This document shows, piece after piece, positions 32,990 through 42,070 of a stretch of 64,000 nucleotides of DNA. Source of the stretch: Bacteroidia bacterium (GTDB lineage Bacteria > Bacteroidota > Bacteroidia > J057); contig JAWKNO010000003.1 of assembly GCA_041391665.1 (NCBI GenBank), positions 124,001-188,000 of the forward strand. Direction: 5' to 3'. Numbering within the stretch: the stretch's first letter is position 1; each line of letters begins with the position of its first letter. A model generated the notes under the pieces. It saw only the letters and a program-made list of their open reading frames with translations. It had not been told where the DNA came from and did not search any database. The translations under genes were made by a program, and so were the position numbers.

Positions 32990-34225
32990 CTAAAAATGAA
33001 CCAGGTCATACTCCAGTATCAATCGCAGTTGCAGGTTTCGGTCTTTGGTTGTATTGAGGAAAAATTTCTCATCGGTAATATCCCGCAGACCATAATTGCC
33101 CTGAATGCCTACTCTTACTCCCTTATTGAGATAATAGCCGTAACCTGCCATGACACTCACGTCCACAGGTTTAAATCCCTGCGTATATCCCCACTCACGG
33201 GTGGTTCCCTGATCTTCGGTATCAAAAGGCAGAATAAGTTGCTTCGTGACCAGACTTCGGCTGTTGACCAGCCTCGATACGTTGACTCCGGCCATTACGT
33301 AGTGCCTGCCAGAAAGCCTGAAATCCACCAGCAGTGGTACTTCCAGATAGTGTAAAGTCTGCGGAGAAATGGTCGTAGCCTGTGTCTCCGCGCCAAAGGC
33401 AAATGCCACCGAACGATAGGTAGAATCTGCCTGCAACCCTCCCCTGCTCTGATAGGTTAGTCCGGTCTGGAATCTTACAGCAGGAGTAATCGCATAAGCA
33501 TACCGGAACCCCACCACCGGCGAATTGCTCAAAGGTGCGCGGGCAGATTGAGTATTGCGCAAACCCGGGGATATAGTATTGCCCAGGGTGAGTCCGAAAT
33601 AATTCCGCCTGCGTATGGGTATGCCTTTGGCTGTGTGTTTATACAGCAGCGAATCATTCATCCTGGACAAAAGCTGATTACGCCATGGACGAACTGCATG
33701 CACCGAAGAAAATATTTGCTGATACGATTGTCCGGGGAGCGTCTCCTCCTGAGCAAGCACATGAGGAAAGGCTTTTTCTTCCCCGGACAAAACGACATTC
33801 CCCGAAGGGTGAAATTCGCCAGATATAGTAATTTTTTTGCGATAAGGTGTTTTTTTCAGGCTCCTACTAGTGGTTTTTTTCTCAGCAAAAACCTGAAGAG
33901 ATTCATCGCAGATTTCTTCTACGATCTCAATATGATCAATGTGTTTTCGCGGTTGGGCTATAGTTGCGGACGAGTTTTCAGCTAGTTGCGCGCCTTCGTT
34001 ATCGTGCAAATGCCCGGATTGAGTCAGAGAATAGTAAGCAGACGAAAGGCCTCCACCAGTGAGGAAAAAAATAAAAATAAGGAAAAACCATCTGCGTTTT
34101 TTTCGCGCAGCCTGGTCAGCAAGGATGACTTTTTCAGCAGCATCCCAGTAGGCATCCTTAAATTCGAATGACCGGCCTTCCAGCTTTTCACGGAGAAAAT
34201 CGTCCAGTTTTTCGTGATCACTCAT
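32990..34225 (-). CDS. Single-TM protein with C-terminal outer-membrane beta-barrel-like domain
   Basis: 411 residues from ATG 34225, which overlaps the sigma-factor stop as ATGA. Residues 1-45 are charged and cytoplasmic-looking (LREKLEGRSFEFKDAYWDAA), then comes a basic stop and one membrane helix (RRWFFLIFIFFLTGGGLSSA). After a ~140-residue linker the last ~215 residues show alternating strands of a PorT/OmpA-like barrel (YFGLTLGNTISPG, VGFRYAYAITPAVRFQTGLT, HYLEVPLLVDFRLSGRHYVM, LQLRLILEYDLVHF). An inner-membrane anchor with a barrel is unusual; the N-terminus resembles an anti-sigma-factor layout. It is probably the partner of the ECF sigma factor, by gene overlap. Confidence 0.75.
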   Translation of the reverse strand: MSDHEKLDDFLREKLEGRSFEFKDAYWDAAEKVILADQAARKKRRWFFLIFIFFLTGGGLSSAYYSLTQSGHLHDNEGAQLAENSSATIAQPRKHIDHIEIVEEICDESLQVFAEKKTTSRSLKKTPYRKKITISGEFHPSGNVVLSGEEKAFPHVLAQEETLPGQSYQQIFSSVHAVRPWRNQLLSRMNDSLLYKHTAKGIPIRRRNYFGLTLGNTISPGLRNTQSARAPLSNSPVVGFRYAYAITPAVRFQTGLTYQSRGGLQADSTYRSVAFAFGAETQATTISPQTLHYLEVPLLVDFRLSGRHYVMAGVNVSRLVNSRSLVTKQLILPFDTEDQGTTREWGYTQGFKPVDVSVMAGYGYYLNKGVRVGIQGNYGLRDITDEKFFLNTTKDRNLQLRLILEYDLVHF

Positions 34226-34797
34226 AGTAAAAAGGTATGGATTACATTCATCGCCTTTTGTATCATTTCTTTGATCCGTGTACGGGCAAAAGACACATGC
34301 CATTTTGAGGTTCCGTCAGAAATGCCCATCATTTCTCCGATCTCCTTATGGCTGTACCCGTCGACGGCGTAAAGGTTAAAAACTTTGCGGCTCATTTCCG
34401 GAAGCTCCTGAATCATCTGACCGATCGCTTCCGCATCAAACTTCTGCTCGGCTTCATTGATGTCGATAAAATCTTCAGGAAACGAGCCGCTTTCAAAATC
34501 TGTGTAAGCAATTGTTTGGAGATGCCTTTTGTTTTTCCGGAACTCATCAATGATGGTATTGATCATAATTCTTCGTATCCAGGCTTCAAAAGGCACCTCC
34601 GGGCGGCGTTTGTCGAGATTTTTGAGGATTTTAAGAAATCCGTTGTTCAGGACAGCAACCGCGTCATCTTCATTTTTCATATAGCGAACACATACCCCCA
34701 TCAGGACGTTAAAACAACGCCTGTACAGTTGGGACTGTGCCAGCCGGTCCTCTTCGATGCAGGCCCGGATCAGCTCTGGGGATATGTCTCGCATCAT
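34222..34797 (-). CDS. ECF-type RNA polymerase sigma factor
   Basis: 191 residues, normal for ECF factors. Region 2 is visible in CVRYMKNEDDAVAVLNNGFL, KILKNLDKRRPEVPFEAWIR and RIMINTIIDEFRKNKR. Region 4 is seen in LPEMSRKVFNLYAVDGYSHK, EIGEMMGISDGTSKWHVSFA and RTRIKEMIQKA. It overlaps the next gene by 4 nt; that gene encodes the TM/barrel protein, so sigma activity may be controlled by an envelope signal. It lies 13 nt after the large PKD/T9SS gene, so the surface operon runs 37318 down to 31860. Confidence 0.92.
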   Translation of the reverse strand: MMRDISPELIRACIEEDRLAQSQLYRRCFNVLMGVCVRYMKNEDDAVAVLNNGFLKILKNLDKRRPEVPFEAWIRRIMINTIIDEFRKNKRHLQTIAYTDFESGSFPEDFIDINEAEQKFDAEAIGQMIQELPEMSRKVFNLYAVDGYSHKEIGEMMGISDGTSKWHVSFARTRIKEMIQKAMNVIHTFLL

Positions 34798-34810
34798 ATA
34801 ATTTACAACA

Positions 34811-37318
34811 CTACTTTACCAGCACTCTGCGGGTAATTACCTGAGCATCCGCCTGAATGCGAAGCAGATAAGTTCCCTGTGGCAAGTTACGAACATCCAG
34901 CGAAAGTTCACGTGAACCTGCAACGAGACCTTCGGTTTTCACTGCGACAGTCTGCCCCATCATATTGACCAGCGTAAGTCCCACATTCACCGGCTCAGAG
35001 AAACTAACCTGAATATTCAGCACATCTCTTGCTGGAACCGGGAATACAGCGAGTACTTCACCTGTTGTAAACTGGTCAATCGCGGTGGTGCCGACGGCGT
35101 GAATCTGGGTGCTGCCAACCTCAAAGTTAGCGGTTTCAAATGTTGCATTGGTGCCGTCGATGACTACCACCCACTCTTCACTTTGTTTGCCGGGAACTTC
35201 GACATGTACTTTGTAAGTGCCATAAGCCAGATTGCTGAAACTGAATTCGCCATTGGCGTCTGTAACGGTATGACCGGAAGCCGTACCGTCATTGTGCATC
35301 AGCAATACAGAAATATCTGAAAGCGGATCGCCGGGACCTTTATTTGCTCCCTGACTGATCAGACCACCAATAAAGCCGGGACCGCCGGGATTTGCACCCT
35401 GTACAAGGAAAATAGGCGGATTAAAGATGTTGGTGTTGGTAACAATTGTACTTGTGGCATTTGACCAAAACATTTCGTCGCCGAGGTAGGTAGGCATATA
35501 GCTGGCATAATCCGGAGAAGTTGGCAATAACGCTGCCTTGACCAGGTAAGTGCCGGGCGCTACATTAAAGAAGCTGTAGTAATTCTGTAAAATACTCACA
35601 GTGTCTATCGCCGTAAGCGTACCATTTGCCGAATCATGTACGATCAGGTATGCGATACCGTCGTAAATCATATTGCTGCTATCAGTAAATACGAATCCAC
35701 TGACGGAATACAGCCCTGAATTCTGACCGGTAACGACCTGGCAGAAAGCACTTGCGCAGCCATTCGTAGTATCCACAATGGTAAGACAAACCGCCCATGG
35801 ACCCGGAGTGGAAAAAGTATGCGTAGGGTTGGTCAGAGTAGAGAATGTGCTATCGCCAAAATCCCAGAAGTAAATCAGAGAACCGAGAGATCCGCTCGTT
35901 GATAAGTCAGTAAAGCTGTACAGCCCGGCGGGAGAAATTGTCCATGCAAAGTTTGCCTGACAATTAGGAAATCCGCCGAGGTAAACAGAATCACAGAAAG
36001 TGTCTGTACATCCGGAATCCGTTACGGTGAGGCAAACGAGATAGGTACCTGGTACACTAAATACATGGGAGGGATTCGCCTGGGTGGAGCTGTTGCCGTC
36101 TCCAAAATCCCAGCTGTAAGAGGTAGTCAGACTGTTGGATAAGCTGTCGCTGATAAACTGGATGGTACCGGAGCCGGGGCCTGAAGGATAATGATAAAAA
36201 TGCGCCGAGCAGTTAGGACCGCTATTACCTACAGTGATTGTCTGACATATCGAATCTGCACAACCTCCGGCATCGGCAATGTAAAGGCATACTGTATATA
36301 CACCCGGTGCATTATATACATGGGTGGGGTTCATCTGGGTTGAGTTGGAACCGTCGCCAAAAGACCAACTGTAGGTCAGCGGAAGTGAAGGATTGCTGCT
36401 AAATGAAAGGTTGGTAAAAGAGACAACCGTTGATTGAGAGTTAATGGCGGTAAAATCTGCATGACAGAAAGTTGCCTGGCCGGTAACTACACTATCGCAG
36501 AAGGTGTCAGTACAGTTGTTGGCTGAATCTGTCACGGTAAGACATACCAGATATGTGCCGGGATTGGCATAGGTGTGCTGAGGGATCATGGATGAAGAAC
36601 TGGTTCCGTCGCCAAATGACCAGCTATAAGTAGCATTCCAGTTGGCTAGCGAATCGGAGTAAAACCAGAAGCTGTTTTGCCCTGCAGGAATAGCATAAAA
36701 CTGTGCATCACATATGGCCGAGCCGGAAACAGAAATGCTTGAGCAAAAAGTATCCGAACAGTTTCCTACACTATCAACGACGGTAAGGCAAAGGGTATAA
36801 TTCCCCGGCGCATAGGTATGTACAGGGTTTTGAAGGGTAGAAGAAGTACCATCTCCAAAATCCCAGAAATAGCTAAATATCGCACCGGGCACGCCGCCGG
36901 ATACCTGGCCGGAAAAAGCAATTGTGTTCACGCCTAAAGGAGAAATATAGATGGAAGCCGTACAGTTTCCTCCACCGGGGGGGCAGCTGTTGAGGCTAAA
37001 ATACTGGTTGTTGTTGCCGCTCCAGTATCCGGAAGTATCACTTACCATGCCGTTGCAGCCCATGGTGCTTACGGTGACTAAACCCTGCGGAAACTGGTTC
37101 TGCACAGTCGTAACCCAGTAAAAATTGCCCAAACTATCGGTAAACGTAGAATCTCCATAATACAGAGAACCACCAGATTGAAGCGTGATAAATACCGTTT
37201 GGAATGGGACAGGAATTCCATTGTCATTGACATCTCCGTTGACAAACAACTGATATTGCGCGTGGCTCAGACCAAAGGTGGCCATCAGCACAAATAAAAA
37301 CAGACTAATTTTCTTCAT
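34811..37318 (-). CDS. T9SS-secreted protein with five PKD domains
   Basis: 835 residues from ATG 37318 (MKKISLFLFVLMATFGLSHA signal peptide; an in-frame ATG 12 codons upstream is less likely). Five PKD domains follow, each with W-x-FGDG/S and a V-C-L-T/Y strand (for example YFWDFGDGTSSTLQNPVHTY). Beyond them lie a beta-sandwich region, a carboxypeptidase-regulatory/Cna-B-like domain (DISVLLMHNDGTASGHTVTD, ANGEFSFSNLAYGTYKV), and a type IX sorting domain (VLAVFPVPARDVLNIQVSFS ... LPQGTYLLRIQADAQVITRRVLVK, cited in parts). It is predicted to be secreted and surface-attached. It precedes the ECF sigma gene by 13 nt. Confidence 0.88.
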   Translation of the reverse strand: MKKISLFLFVLMATFGLSHAQYQLFVNGDVNDNGIPVPFQTVFITLQSGGSLYYGDSTFTDSLGNFYWVTTVQNQFPQGLVTVSTMGCNGMVSDTSGYWSGNNNQYFSLNSCPPGGGNCTASIYISPLGVNTIAFSGQVSGGVPGAIFSYFWDFGDGTSSTLQNPVHTYAPGNYTLCLTVVDSVGNCSDTFCSSISVSGSAICDAQFYAIPAGQNSFWFYSDSLANWNATYSWSFGDGTSSSSMIPQHTYANPGTYLVCLTVTDSANNCTDTFCDSVVTGQATFCHADFTAINSQSTVVSFTNLSFSSNPSLPLTYSWSFGDGSNSTQMNPTHVYNAPGVYTVCLYIADAGGCADSICQTITVGNSGPNCSAHFYHYPSGPGSGTIQFISDSLSNSLTTSYSWDFGDGNSSTQANPSHVFSVPGTYLVCLTVTDSGCTDTFCDSVYLGGFPNCQANFAWTISPAGLYSFTDLSTSGSLGSLIYFWDFGDSTFSTLTNPTHTFSTPGPWAVCLTIVDTTNGCASAFCQVVTGQNSGLYSVSGFVFTDSSNMIYDGIAYLIVHDSANGTLTAIDTVSILQNYYSFFNVAPGTYLVKAALLPTSPDYASYMPTYLGDEMFWSNATSTIVTNTNIFNPPIFLVQGANPGGPGFIGGLISQGANKGPGDPLSDISVLLMHNDGTASGHTVTDANGEFSFSNLAYGTYKVHVEVPGKQSEEWVVVIDGTNATFETANFEVGSTQIHAVGTTAIDQFTTGEVLAVFPVPARDVLNIQVSFSEPVNVGLTLVNMMGQTVAVKTEGLVAGSRELSLDVRNLPQGTYLLRIQADAQVITRRVLVK

Positions 37319-37370
37319 GAGAAATATCCTGATTAGGTTTTGGTTATAGAACAAATGGTTTTATTGCAAT

Positions 37371-37463
37371 TTTCCCCATACACGTCTCCCCCAACCCGCA
37401 GGTTGGGTAAAGATTAAAAAAAGATAAAAATTTCCCCATCCGTCCCTGATTTCCCCCCTGTAG
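37371..37463. promoter_or_regulatory. Two copies of a TTTCCCCA-N-TCCCCC upstream motif
   Basis: TTTCCCCATACACGTC-TCCCCC at 37371-37393 and TTTCCCCATCCGTCC followed after six bases by TCCCCCCTGT at 37431-37462. They lie in the 209-nt divergent gap between the PKD/T9SS gene and the 37528 lipoprotein gene. A third, closer match is at 40194. A CCAACCCGCAGGTTGG hairpin lies between the two. Conserved non-coding sequence suggests a shared regulatory site. Confidence 0.45.
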
Positions 37464-37527
37464 ATAAATGCGGGTGGAATTTTATTTGCCAATCGCCCAT
37501 ATTTCTCAAAATCTTAAAAAGCTATCT

Positions 37528-38247
37528 ATGAGAACAATAGGATTGGTTTTGGCATTGGTCTCCATACTTTTTGAATGGACAGGTTGCGCTCCGGCTTATG
37601 GCCCGGCGATCAGCGGAAATAATTTTCCCTACCAGGCCCGGGCCATATATTCAGGTACTGATACAAAACAAAACTGGGTTTCCGGTTCTATTCACAATGG
37701 GATTGAATATCAGCCGGATGAGGAAAGTTTCTTTGCACAGGTACAATTGCACCAGGCATATTCCACCAAAAACCTTAGGACTACTTATGGAGGGTTTTTA
37801 TATGGTGGGAGTTATGATATGCAACGAGTGTCCCAAAGTCTGAGCTATTTTGGTGGTGGAGTCAGAGGCTCCGCCTGTGTTACCGTTGGGACGCCGCGTT
37901 TTGAGTATCATATTGTAGGCATTCAGGCGGGTTGGGCCACTGAGTTTGGCGCATTTAGCCGCTGGCGGGAAGAACAGGCTGTCGCAGGGCTTATTACTAA
38001 TATCAACGAAAATAAATTCGCCATCCCTACGATGAATTTTTTCACCGGATTTTCCATCAAGTCTGCCAGCCAACGAAGTTGCTTTGGGATGGAAATGGCC
38101 TTAGGGTCCAATGGCATACCTTTTACCTTTCACTATACCTCCGGCAGAATTAATTCCTGGCTACAACTGAATCTTGGTCTGATAGATGAAAATGCCAACC
38201 CGGAAGAACTTCCGCCTGCTGGTTTTGGGATTGGATTCAGGTTGTAG
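37528..38247 (+). CDS. Lipoprotein with beta-barrel-like pattern, unknown function
   Basis: 239 residues from ATG 37528. The lipobox is SILFEWTGC (near residue 20). The mature protein has alternating amphipathic strands (GGFLYGGSYDMQRVSQSLSY, FEYHIVGIQAGWATEFGAFS, FFTGFSIKSASQRSCFGMEM, SWLQLNLGLIDENA) that fit a small outer-membrane barrel or beta-sandwich. I do not recognise the family. It is divergent from the PKD/T9SS-sigma operon, with conserved motifs in between, and is followed by the 90-bp tandem repeats. Confidence 0.65.
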   Translation: MRTIGLVLALVSILFEWTGCAPAYGPAISGNNFPYQARAIYSGTDTKQNWVSGSIHNGIEYQPDEESFFAQVQLHQAYSTKNLRTTYGGFLYGGSYDMQRVSQSLSYFGGGVRGSACVTVGTPRFEYHIVGIQAGWATEFGAFSRWREEQAVAGLITNINENKFAIPTMNFFTGFSIKSASQRSCFGMEMALGSNGIPFTFHYTSGRINSWLQLNLGLIDENANPEELPPAGFGIGFRL

Positions 38248-38280
38248 AAACTTACTTTCTAACAAATGGTCGTAGTGATA

Positions 38281-38676
38281 TGATGGCACGCAGATGACGC
38301 TGATTTTTATGATTTACGCGGAATCAATCTGCGAATATCTGCTCAATCTGTGTTATCTGTGTTCCATTCTGGATGGCACGCTGGTGTCGATGATTTTTAT
38401 GATTTGCGCGGAATCAATCTGCGAATATCTGCTCAATCTGTGTTATCTGTGTTCCATTCTGGATGGCACGCTGGTGTCGCTGATTTTTATGATTTGTGCG
38501 GAATCAATCTGCGAATATCTGCTCAATCTGTGTTATCTGCGTTCAATTCTGGATGGCACGCTGGTGTCGCTGATTTTTATGATTTGCTCGGAATCAATCT
38601 GCGAATATCTGCTCAATCTGCGTTATCTGTGTTCCATTCTGGATGGCACGAAGATGACACTGATTTTTATGATTTG
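38281..38676. repeat. 90-bp tandem repeat array (about 4.4 copies)
   Basis: Units start near 38281, 38371, 38461, 38551 and 38641 (last one ~36 bp). Each reads GGATGGCACGCTGGTGTCG, TGATTTTTATGATTTGCGCG, GAATCAATCTGCGAATATCT, GCTCAATCTGTGTTATCTGT and GTTCCATTCT. Copies differ by only a few substitutions; the first has GCAGATGACG in place of GCTGGTGTCG, as does part of the last. Because 90 is divisible by three, two plus-strand frames stay open through the array, but those 30-residue repeats look non-biological. The whole gap 38248-38722 holds nothing else that I can support. Confidence 0.92.
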
Positions 38677-38722
38677 TTACTCATATTTTACTTTTTTTTT
38701 CGTCTGGTAAAAAACAATACTA

Positions 38723-40177
38723 ATGAAAAAACTCATCACACTTTCTCTGGCTGTAATCGGCCTTATGCTGACTTCCTCTGCCCAAATCTTCAATAGTGGA
38801 TTTGAAAGCTGGAAAACGGATACGATATACGAGTTACCAGAAACCTTTCTGACAGGAACCTACGGGCTGGGTTATATTTTTGCAGGGCAGTCCAATGTCA
38901 CGAAAGTGAATGGCTGTAACGGATTGGGCATACGCCTCGAATCCTTTGAAAATGGTACAGACACGCTCCCCGGATTTATCTATACAGGAAAACCGGGATT
39001 TGAAATTGACGGCGGGGGAATCCCCTACATCGGCATGCCCGACTCGTTTACGCTCTGTATGCGCTACGACATTGCCGCCGGAGATACGGGACTGATTGCC
39101 TTATTTTTCCAGGCGGGCGGCACATTTACCTATATCGCGTTGTTTCCTATCACGGGTTCTTCCGGGCAAAACTGGACCAATGTGGCTTTTGACATAGATT
39201 CTTTTTTTACCCAACCCGATACTTTATCTATCATTATTACTTCCGGCGGATTTGACAACCCGCTTCCCGGAAGTTGGTTAGAAATAGACAACCTGGTGTT
39301 CACAGGTACTTCCGAACAAATTCCCGGCGGTGATTTTGAAAACTGGACAGTCGTTTCAGATGATGATCCCGAAGGGTGGCGAAGTATTGACCCAACCGTT
39401 GTAGCCGTCAATGGATTACCAACAGTCACGCGGGTAGAAGAGGCATTTGAAGGCAGCGCGGCAGTAAGAATAGAAACCCAGATCCTGCCTTTTGAAGATA
39501 CATTGGCGCTGATTACCAACGGACTTATCGACGACAATGGCATCCACGGAGGGAAACCGTATACTGGTCCTTCAAAGCCTGGAAATTTGGGTGGATTTTA
39601 TAAGTACTTACCGGTGGGAAATGATACGGCATTTGCCTATGTAGTCTTCACGGTTTTCAATGGATTTACAGGGCAAACCGAAGTATTGGGCACATTTCAA
39701 AAGAAGCTGGTCCCATCGGCAGAATGGGACTACTTCGAAGTACCGGTTGATCTTAGCGCATCTATCCTGAATCCGGATACGGTTTTGATTGTTTTTGCCG
39801 CCAGTGATCCCGATCATATCGCCTCAAATGCTACCGTGGGCATCGGCAGTGTATTATTCCTTGATGCCCTGGCTTTTGATCTCACAGATGGAATAGACAA
39901 TTGGGCAGATACGCACCAGCTAAACATTTTCCCCAACCCGGCTACGGATATATTGTTTACAGAATGGGAAACAGATACCTACACCGCGAACATGACGCTC
40001 ACGCTGTTTTCCCCCCAGGGACAGGTCGTCTATCAGGAAAAAAATATGGCAGGCAGCCCCGGAAAAAACACGCATTCTCTGGATGTAAACAATTTTCCCT
40101 CAGGCGTTTATATTCTGCAACTTTCTGATAATGATCAGACCTTTTTAGTAAGGGAAAAAGTGGTCATCAGAAAATAG
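38723..40177 (+). CDS. T9SS-secreted protein with duplicated PCMD-like domain
   Basis: 484 residues with a signal peptide (LITLSLAVIGLMLTSSAQ). Two homologous domains of ~190 residues start at FNSGFESWKTDTIYELPE and GGDFENWTVVSDDDPEGWRS; both contain a glycine-rich IGMP/YTGP loop and a closing LEIDNL/LDALAFD strand. These resemble the jelly-roll PCMD carbohydrate-related domains of Bacteroidota. The C-terminus is a type IX sorting domain (LNIFPNPATDILFTEWETD, VNNFPSGVYILQLSDND and RK-end). It is predicted to be secreted and perhaps carbohydrate-binding. The 90-bp repeat array ends 47 nt upstream of its start. Confidence 0.83.
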   Translation: MKKLITLSLAVIGLMLTSSAQIFNSGFESWKTDTIYELPETFLTGTYGLGYIFAGQSNVTKVNGCNGLGIRLESFENGTDTLPGFIYTGKPGFEIDGGGIPYIGMPDSFTLCMRYDIAAGDTGLIALFFQAGGTFTYIALFPITGSSGQNWTNVAFDIDSFFTQPDTLSIIITSGGFDNPLPGSWLEIDNLVFTGTSEQIPGGDFENWTVVSDDDPEGWRSIDPTVVAVNGLPTVTRVEEAFEGSAAVRIETQILPFEDTLALITNGLIDDNGIHGGKPYTGPSKPGNLGGFYKYLPVGNDTAFAYVVFTVFNGFTGQTEVLGTFQKKLVPSAEWDYFEVPVDLSASILNPDTVLIVFAASDPDHIASNATVGIGSVLFLDALAFDLTDGIDNWADTHQLNIFPNPATDILFTEWETDTYTANMTLTLFSPQGQVVYQEKNMAGSPGKNTHSLDVNNFPSGVYILQLSDNDQTFLVREKVVIRK

Positions 40178-40193
40178 CCTGTCGTTCACCCAC

Positions 40194-40226
40194 TTTCCCC
40201 AACCGTCCGGAGAATCCCCCCTATGG
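40194..40226 (+). promoter_or_regulatory. Third TTTCCCCA...TCCCCCC upstream motif
   Basis: TTTCCCCAACCGTCC, six bases, then TCCCCCCTATGG. It matches the motif at 37431 at 24 of 33 positions with identical spacing, and lies 65 nt upstream of the DUF3943-like gene. See the finding on this motif. Confidence 0.45.
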
Positions 40227-40290
40227 CTCATTGCAGGTTGAGGAGAGTGGGTGTCACTATTATCTTGTAGCAAAATTAACCATCACAGTT

Positions 40291-40965
40291 ATGCGGCTAC
40301 TCCTCCCCTATCCATTGATGTTATTGTTCCTTTATCTGTATTTCCCTTCAGTCCTTGCTCAAACAGATATTATCCTTTCATCCACAGATTTTGCATTCAC
40401 CCATCAGGATCAGCATATTCCATCAGCCTATACTTCGCCGGAGCTTAATTTTCGCAATGCAAACAAGGGCATTGGCCCCAAAATCATTCGTGGTAATTTC
40501 CTATGTGCCTCCTATAACCTGTCGATTGGCGCAGGTTTGTTTCTTCTCCCTTCAGACATAACCAATTGGGAGAGATCTGCATTTCTGCCAGCCGTTGGCC
40601 CCAACCTCCGGAGAGCGTGGACCCGTCAGCCAGTATGGGATAACGATGGGTTCATTATCAACTATATAGGCCACAGCTATCAGGGAGCCTGGTATTACAA
40701 CAGCATCCGCAGCCAGGGAGCAAAAGTATGGGAGGCTTCCCTATTTTGTCTCGGTCAGTCATTGCTTTGGGAATATGGCTATGAAGCCGTAAAAGAACAA
40801 CCCAGCAGACAGGATCTATTTACGACGCCCTTGGGGGGAATATTTTTCGGAGAACTTACCCACCGGATTACGCGACGCATGCGTCGCAGAGGGTTTAATT
40901 TTGGCGAGAAGGTATTCATTACTGCCTTTAATCCCTCCTATGTACTCAACAACGGATACCGATAG
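40291..40965 (+). CDS. DUF3943-like envelope protein
   Basis: 224 residues from ATG 40291, which gives a signal peptide (LLLPYPLMLLFLYLYFPSVL, then AQ). The core NYIGHSYQGAWYYNSIRSQG, AKVWEASLFCLGQSLLWEYG and FTTPLGGIFFGELTHRITRR matches the DUF3943 pattern (NxxGHPYxGSxYYNxARS ... SxxWEY ... TPxGGxxxGE). These are integral envelope proteins of unknown role, often near lipid A or porin genes. It is followed 38 nt later by an LpxR-like gene on the same strand, which suggests a joint outer-membrane function. Confidence 0.8.
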   Translation: MRLLLPYPLMLLFLYLYFPSVLAQTDIILSSTDFAFTHQDQHIPSAYTSPELNFRNANKGIGPKIIRGNFLCASYNLSIGAGLFLLPSDITNWERSAFLPAVGPNLRRAWTRQPVWDNDGFIINYIGHSYQGAWYYNSIRSQGAKVWEASLFCLGQSLLWEYGYEAVKEQPSRQDLFTTPLGGIFFGELTHRITRRMRRRGFNFGEKVFITAFNPSYVLNNGYR

Positions 40966-41003
40966 ACGATCAATCGATTTTTTGTCCTATAAACTTACAG
41001 CTT

Positions 41004-42011
41004 ATGCGATCAGTTTCATTGTTGTTACTATTCGTGCTCGTGTTTTTACAATCAGGCATTGGGCAGTCAGTGCAAACTATCAGCTTCTACTTTGACAACG
41101 ACCTTCTTTATTTTCCATTAAATGAAGACAGAGACTATACCTTCGGTATGGGGATTGCCTTCGGCGGCGGCCAAGGAAGCGCAAATCCCGCCGGGTATTT
41201 ACTCAATCTGGCCGACCGGGCCACAAAAATTTCCAATTGGCACAAGTCGGCTTACGCTTCAACGTTTAGCACGCGTTGGGAAGTGAAACTATTCACCCCC
41301 GATAATCTTCGGATCAGCCACACCATTTTCAGAGACCGTCCATATGCTTCCGTTTTTTCAGTTACAACTTCCCGGATCTCCTCCAACCCGGTAAAAGGAA
41401 TCCTTATCCAATCTTCATTGGAAGCAGGTTTGCTGGGGTTATTCCTTGCCAAAAATGTGCAGGGCGGCGCGCACGCCCTTTCCAGAAAAATTACAGGACA
41501 TGAATATCCCTATAAGCCCATGGGCTGGCAAAATCAGATTTCACAGGGAGGAGAGCCAACATTCAGATACGCTGTATCGATAGACAAAAAATTGCTTCCA
41601 TTCATCTGGAAAAGCCGCAATAATCCTGAAACAGAACATTTTTCTATCTCATCTACAGCTTCCGCTGAAGCAGGCTACCTCACCAGTGTATCAGCCGGTA
41701 TCAGCAGCAAACTGGGATGGATCAATACAACAGGCTCAACTGCCCGAAAACAGGAATTTTTCTTTCATGGTAGCTACCAGTGTCGATTACAGGCATATAA
41801 TGCCTTGCTTCAGGGACAGTTTCGACACTCTGAACACCGCATCAGCTATAGCAATCTGAATATTTTGATAAGACAATGGGAAGCGGGCATTACCTGGCGG
41901 AAAAATCGTTTCGCTACGGGGTACACCCTTTGTTACCGTTCCGCAGAGATTAGCAACACCAACCATCCAAATCACTATTTTGGACAATGGACAATGATCT
42001 ACCAACTGTGA
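41004..42011 (+). CDS. LpxR-family (DUF2219) lipid A deacylase
   Basis: 335 residues with a signal peptide (SLLLLFVLVFLQSGIGQ). The mature N-terminus has the LpxR signature FYFDNDLLYFPLNEDRDYTF with the NDxx catalytic pair, and FRDRPYASVFSVTT matches the conserved DRPYAxW strand. The remainder shows alternating outer-membrane barrel strands to a C-terminal aromatic (QWTMIYQL). Family members remove the 3'-acyloxyacyl chain of lipid A in the outer membrane with Ca2+. The active-site His/Glu were not mapped, so activity is inferred. Confidence 0.85.
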   Translation: MRSVSLLLLFVLVFLQSGIGQSVQTISFYFDNDLLYFPLNEDRDYTFGMGIAFGGGQGSANPAGYLLNLADRATKISNWHKSAYASTFSTRWEVKLFTPDNLRISHTIFRDRPYASVFSVTTSRISSNPVKGILIQSSLEAGLLGLFLAKNVQGGAHALSRKITGHEYPYKPMGWQNQISQGGEPTFRYAVSIDKKLLPFIWKSRNNPETEHFSISSTASAEAGYLTSVSAGISSKLGWINTTGSTARKQEFFFHGSYQCRLQAYNALLQGQFRHSEHRISYSNLNILIRQWEAGITWRKNRFATGYTLCYRSAEISNTNHPNHYFGQWTMIYQL

Positions 42012-42070
42012 TAGTTTCATCTGCTGTCGTATATTGTGGGGAAACCGAAAAGTATAAACTTAATTTTTAT

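Noticed and set aside
38294..38796. Two open frames coding 30-residue repeats in the 90-bp array
   Set aside because: They arise because 90 is divisible by three; both frames have unnatural composition and end with the array.
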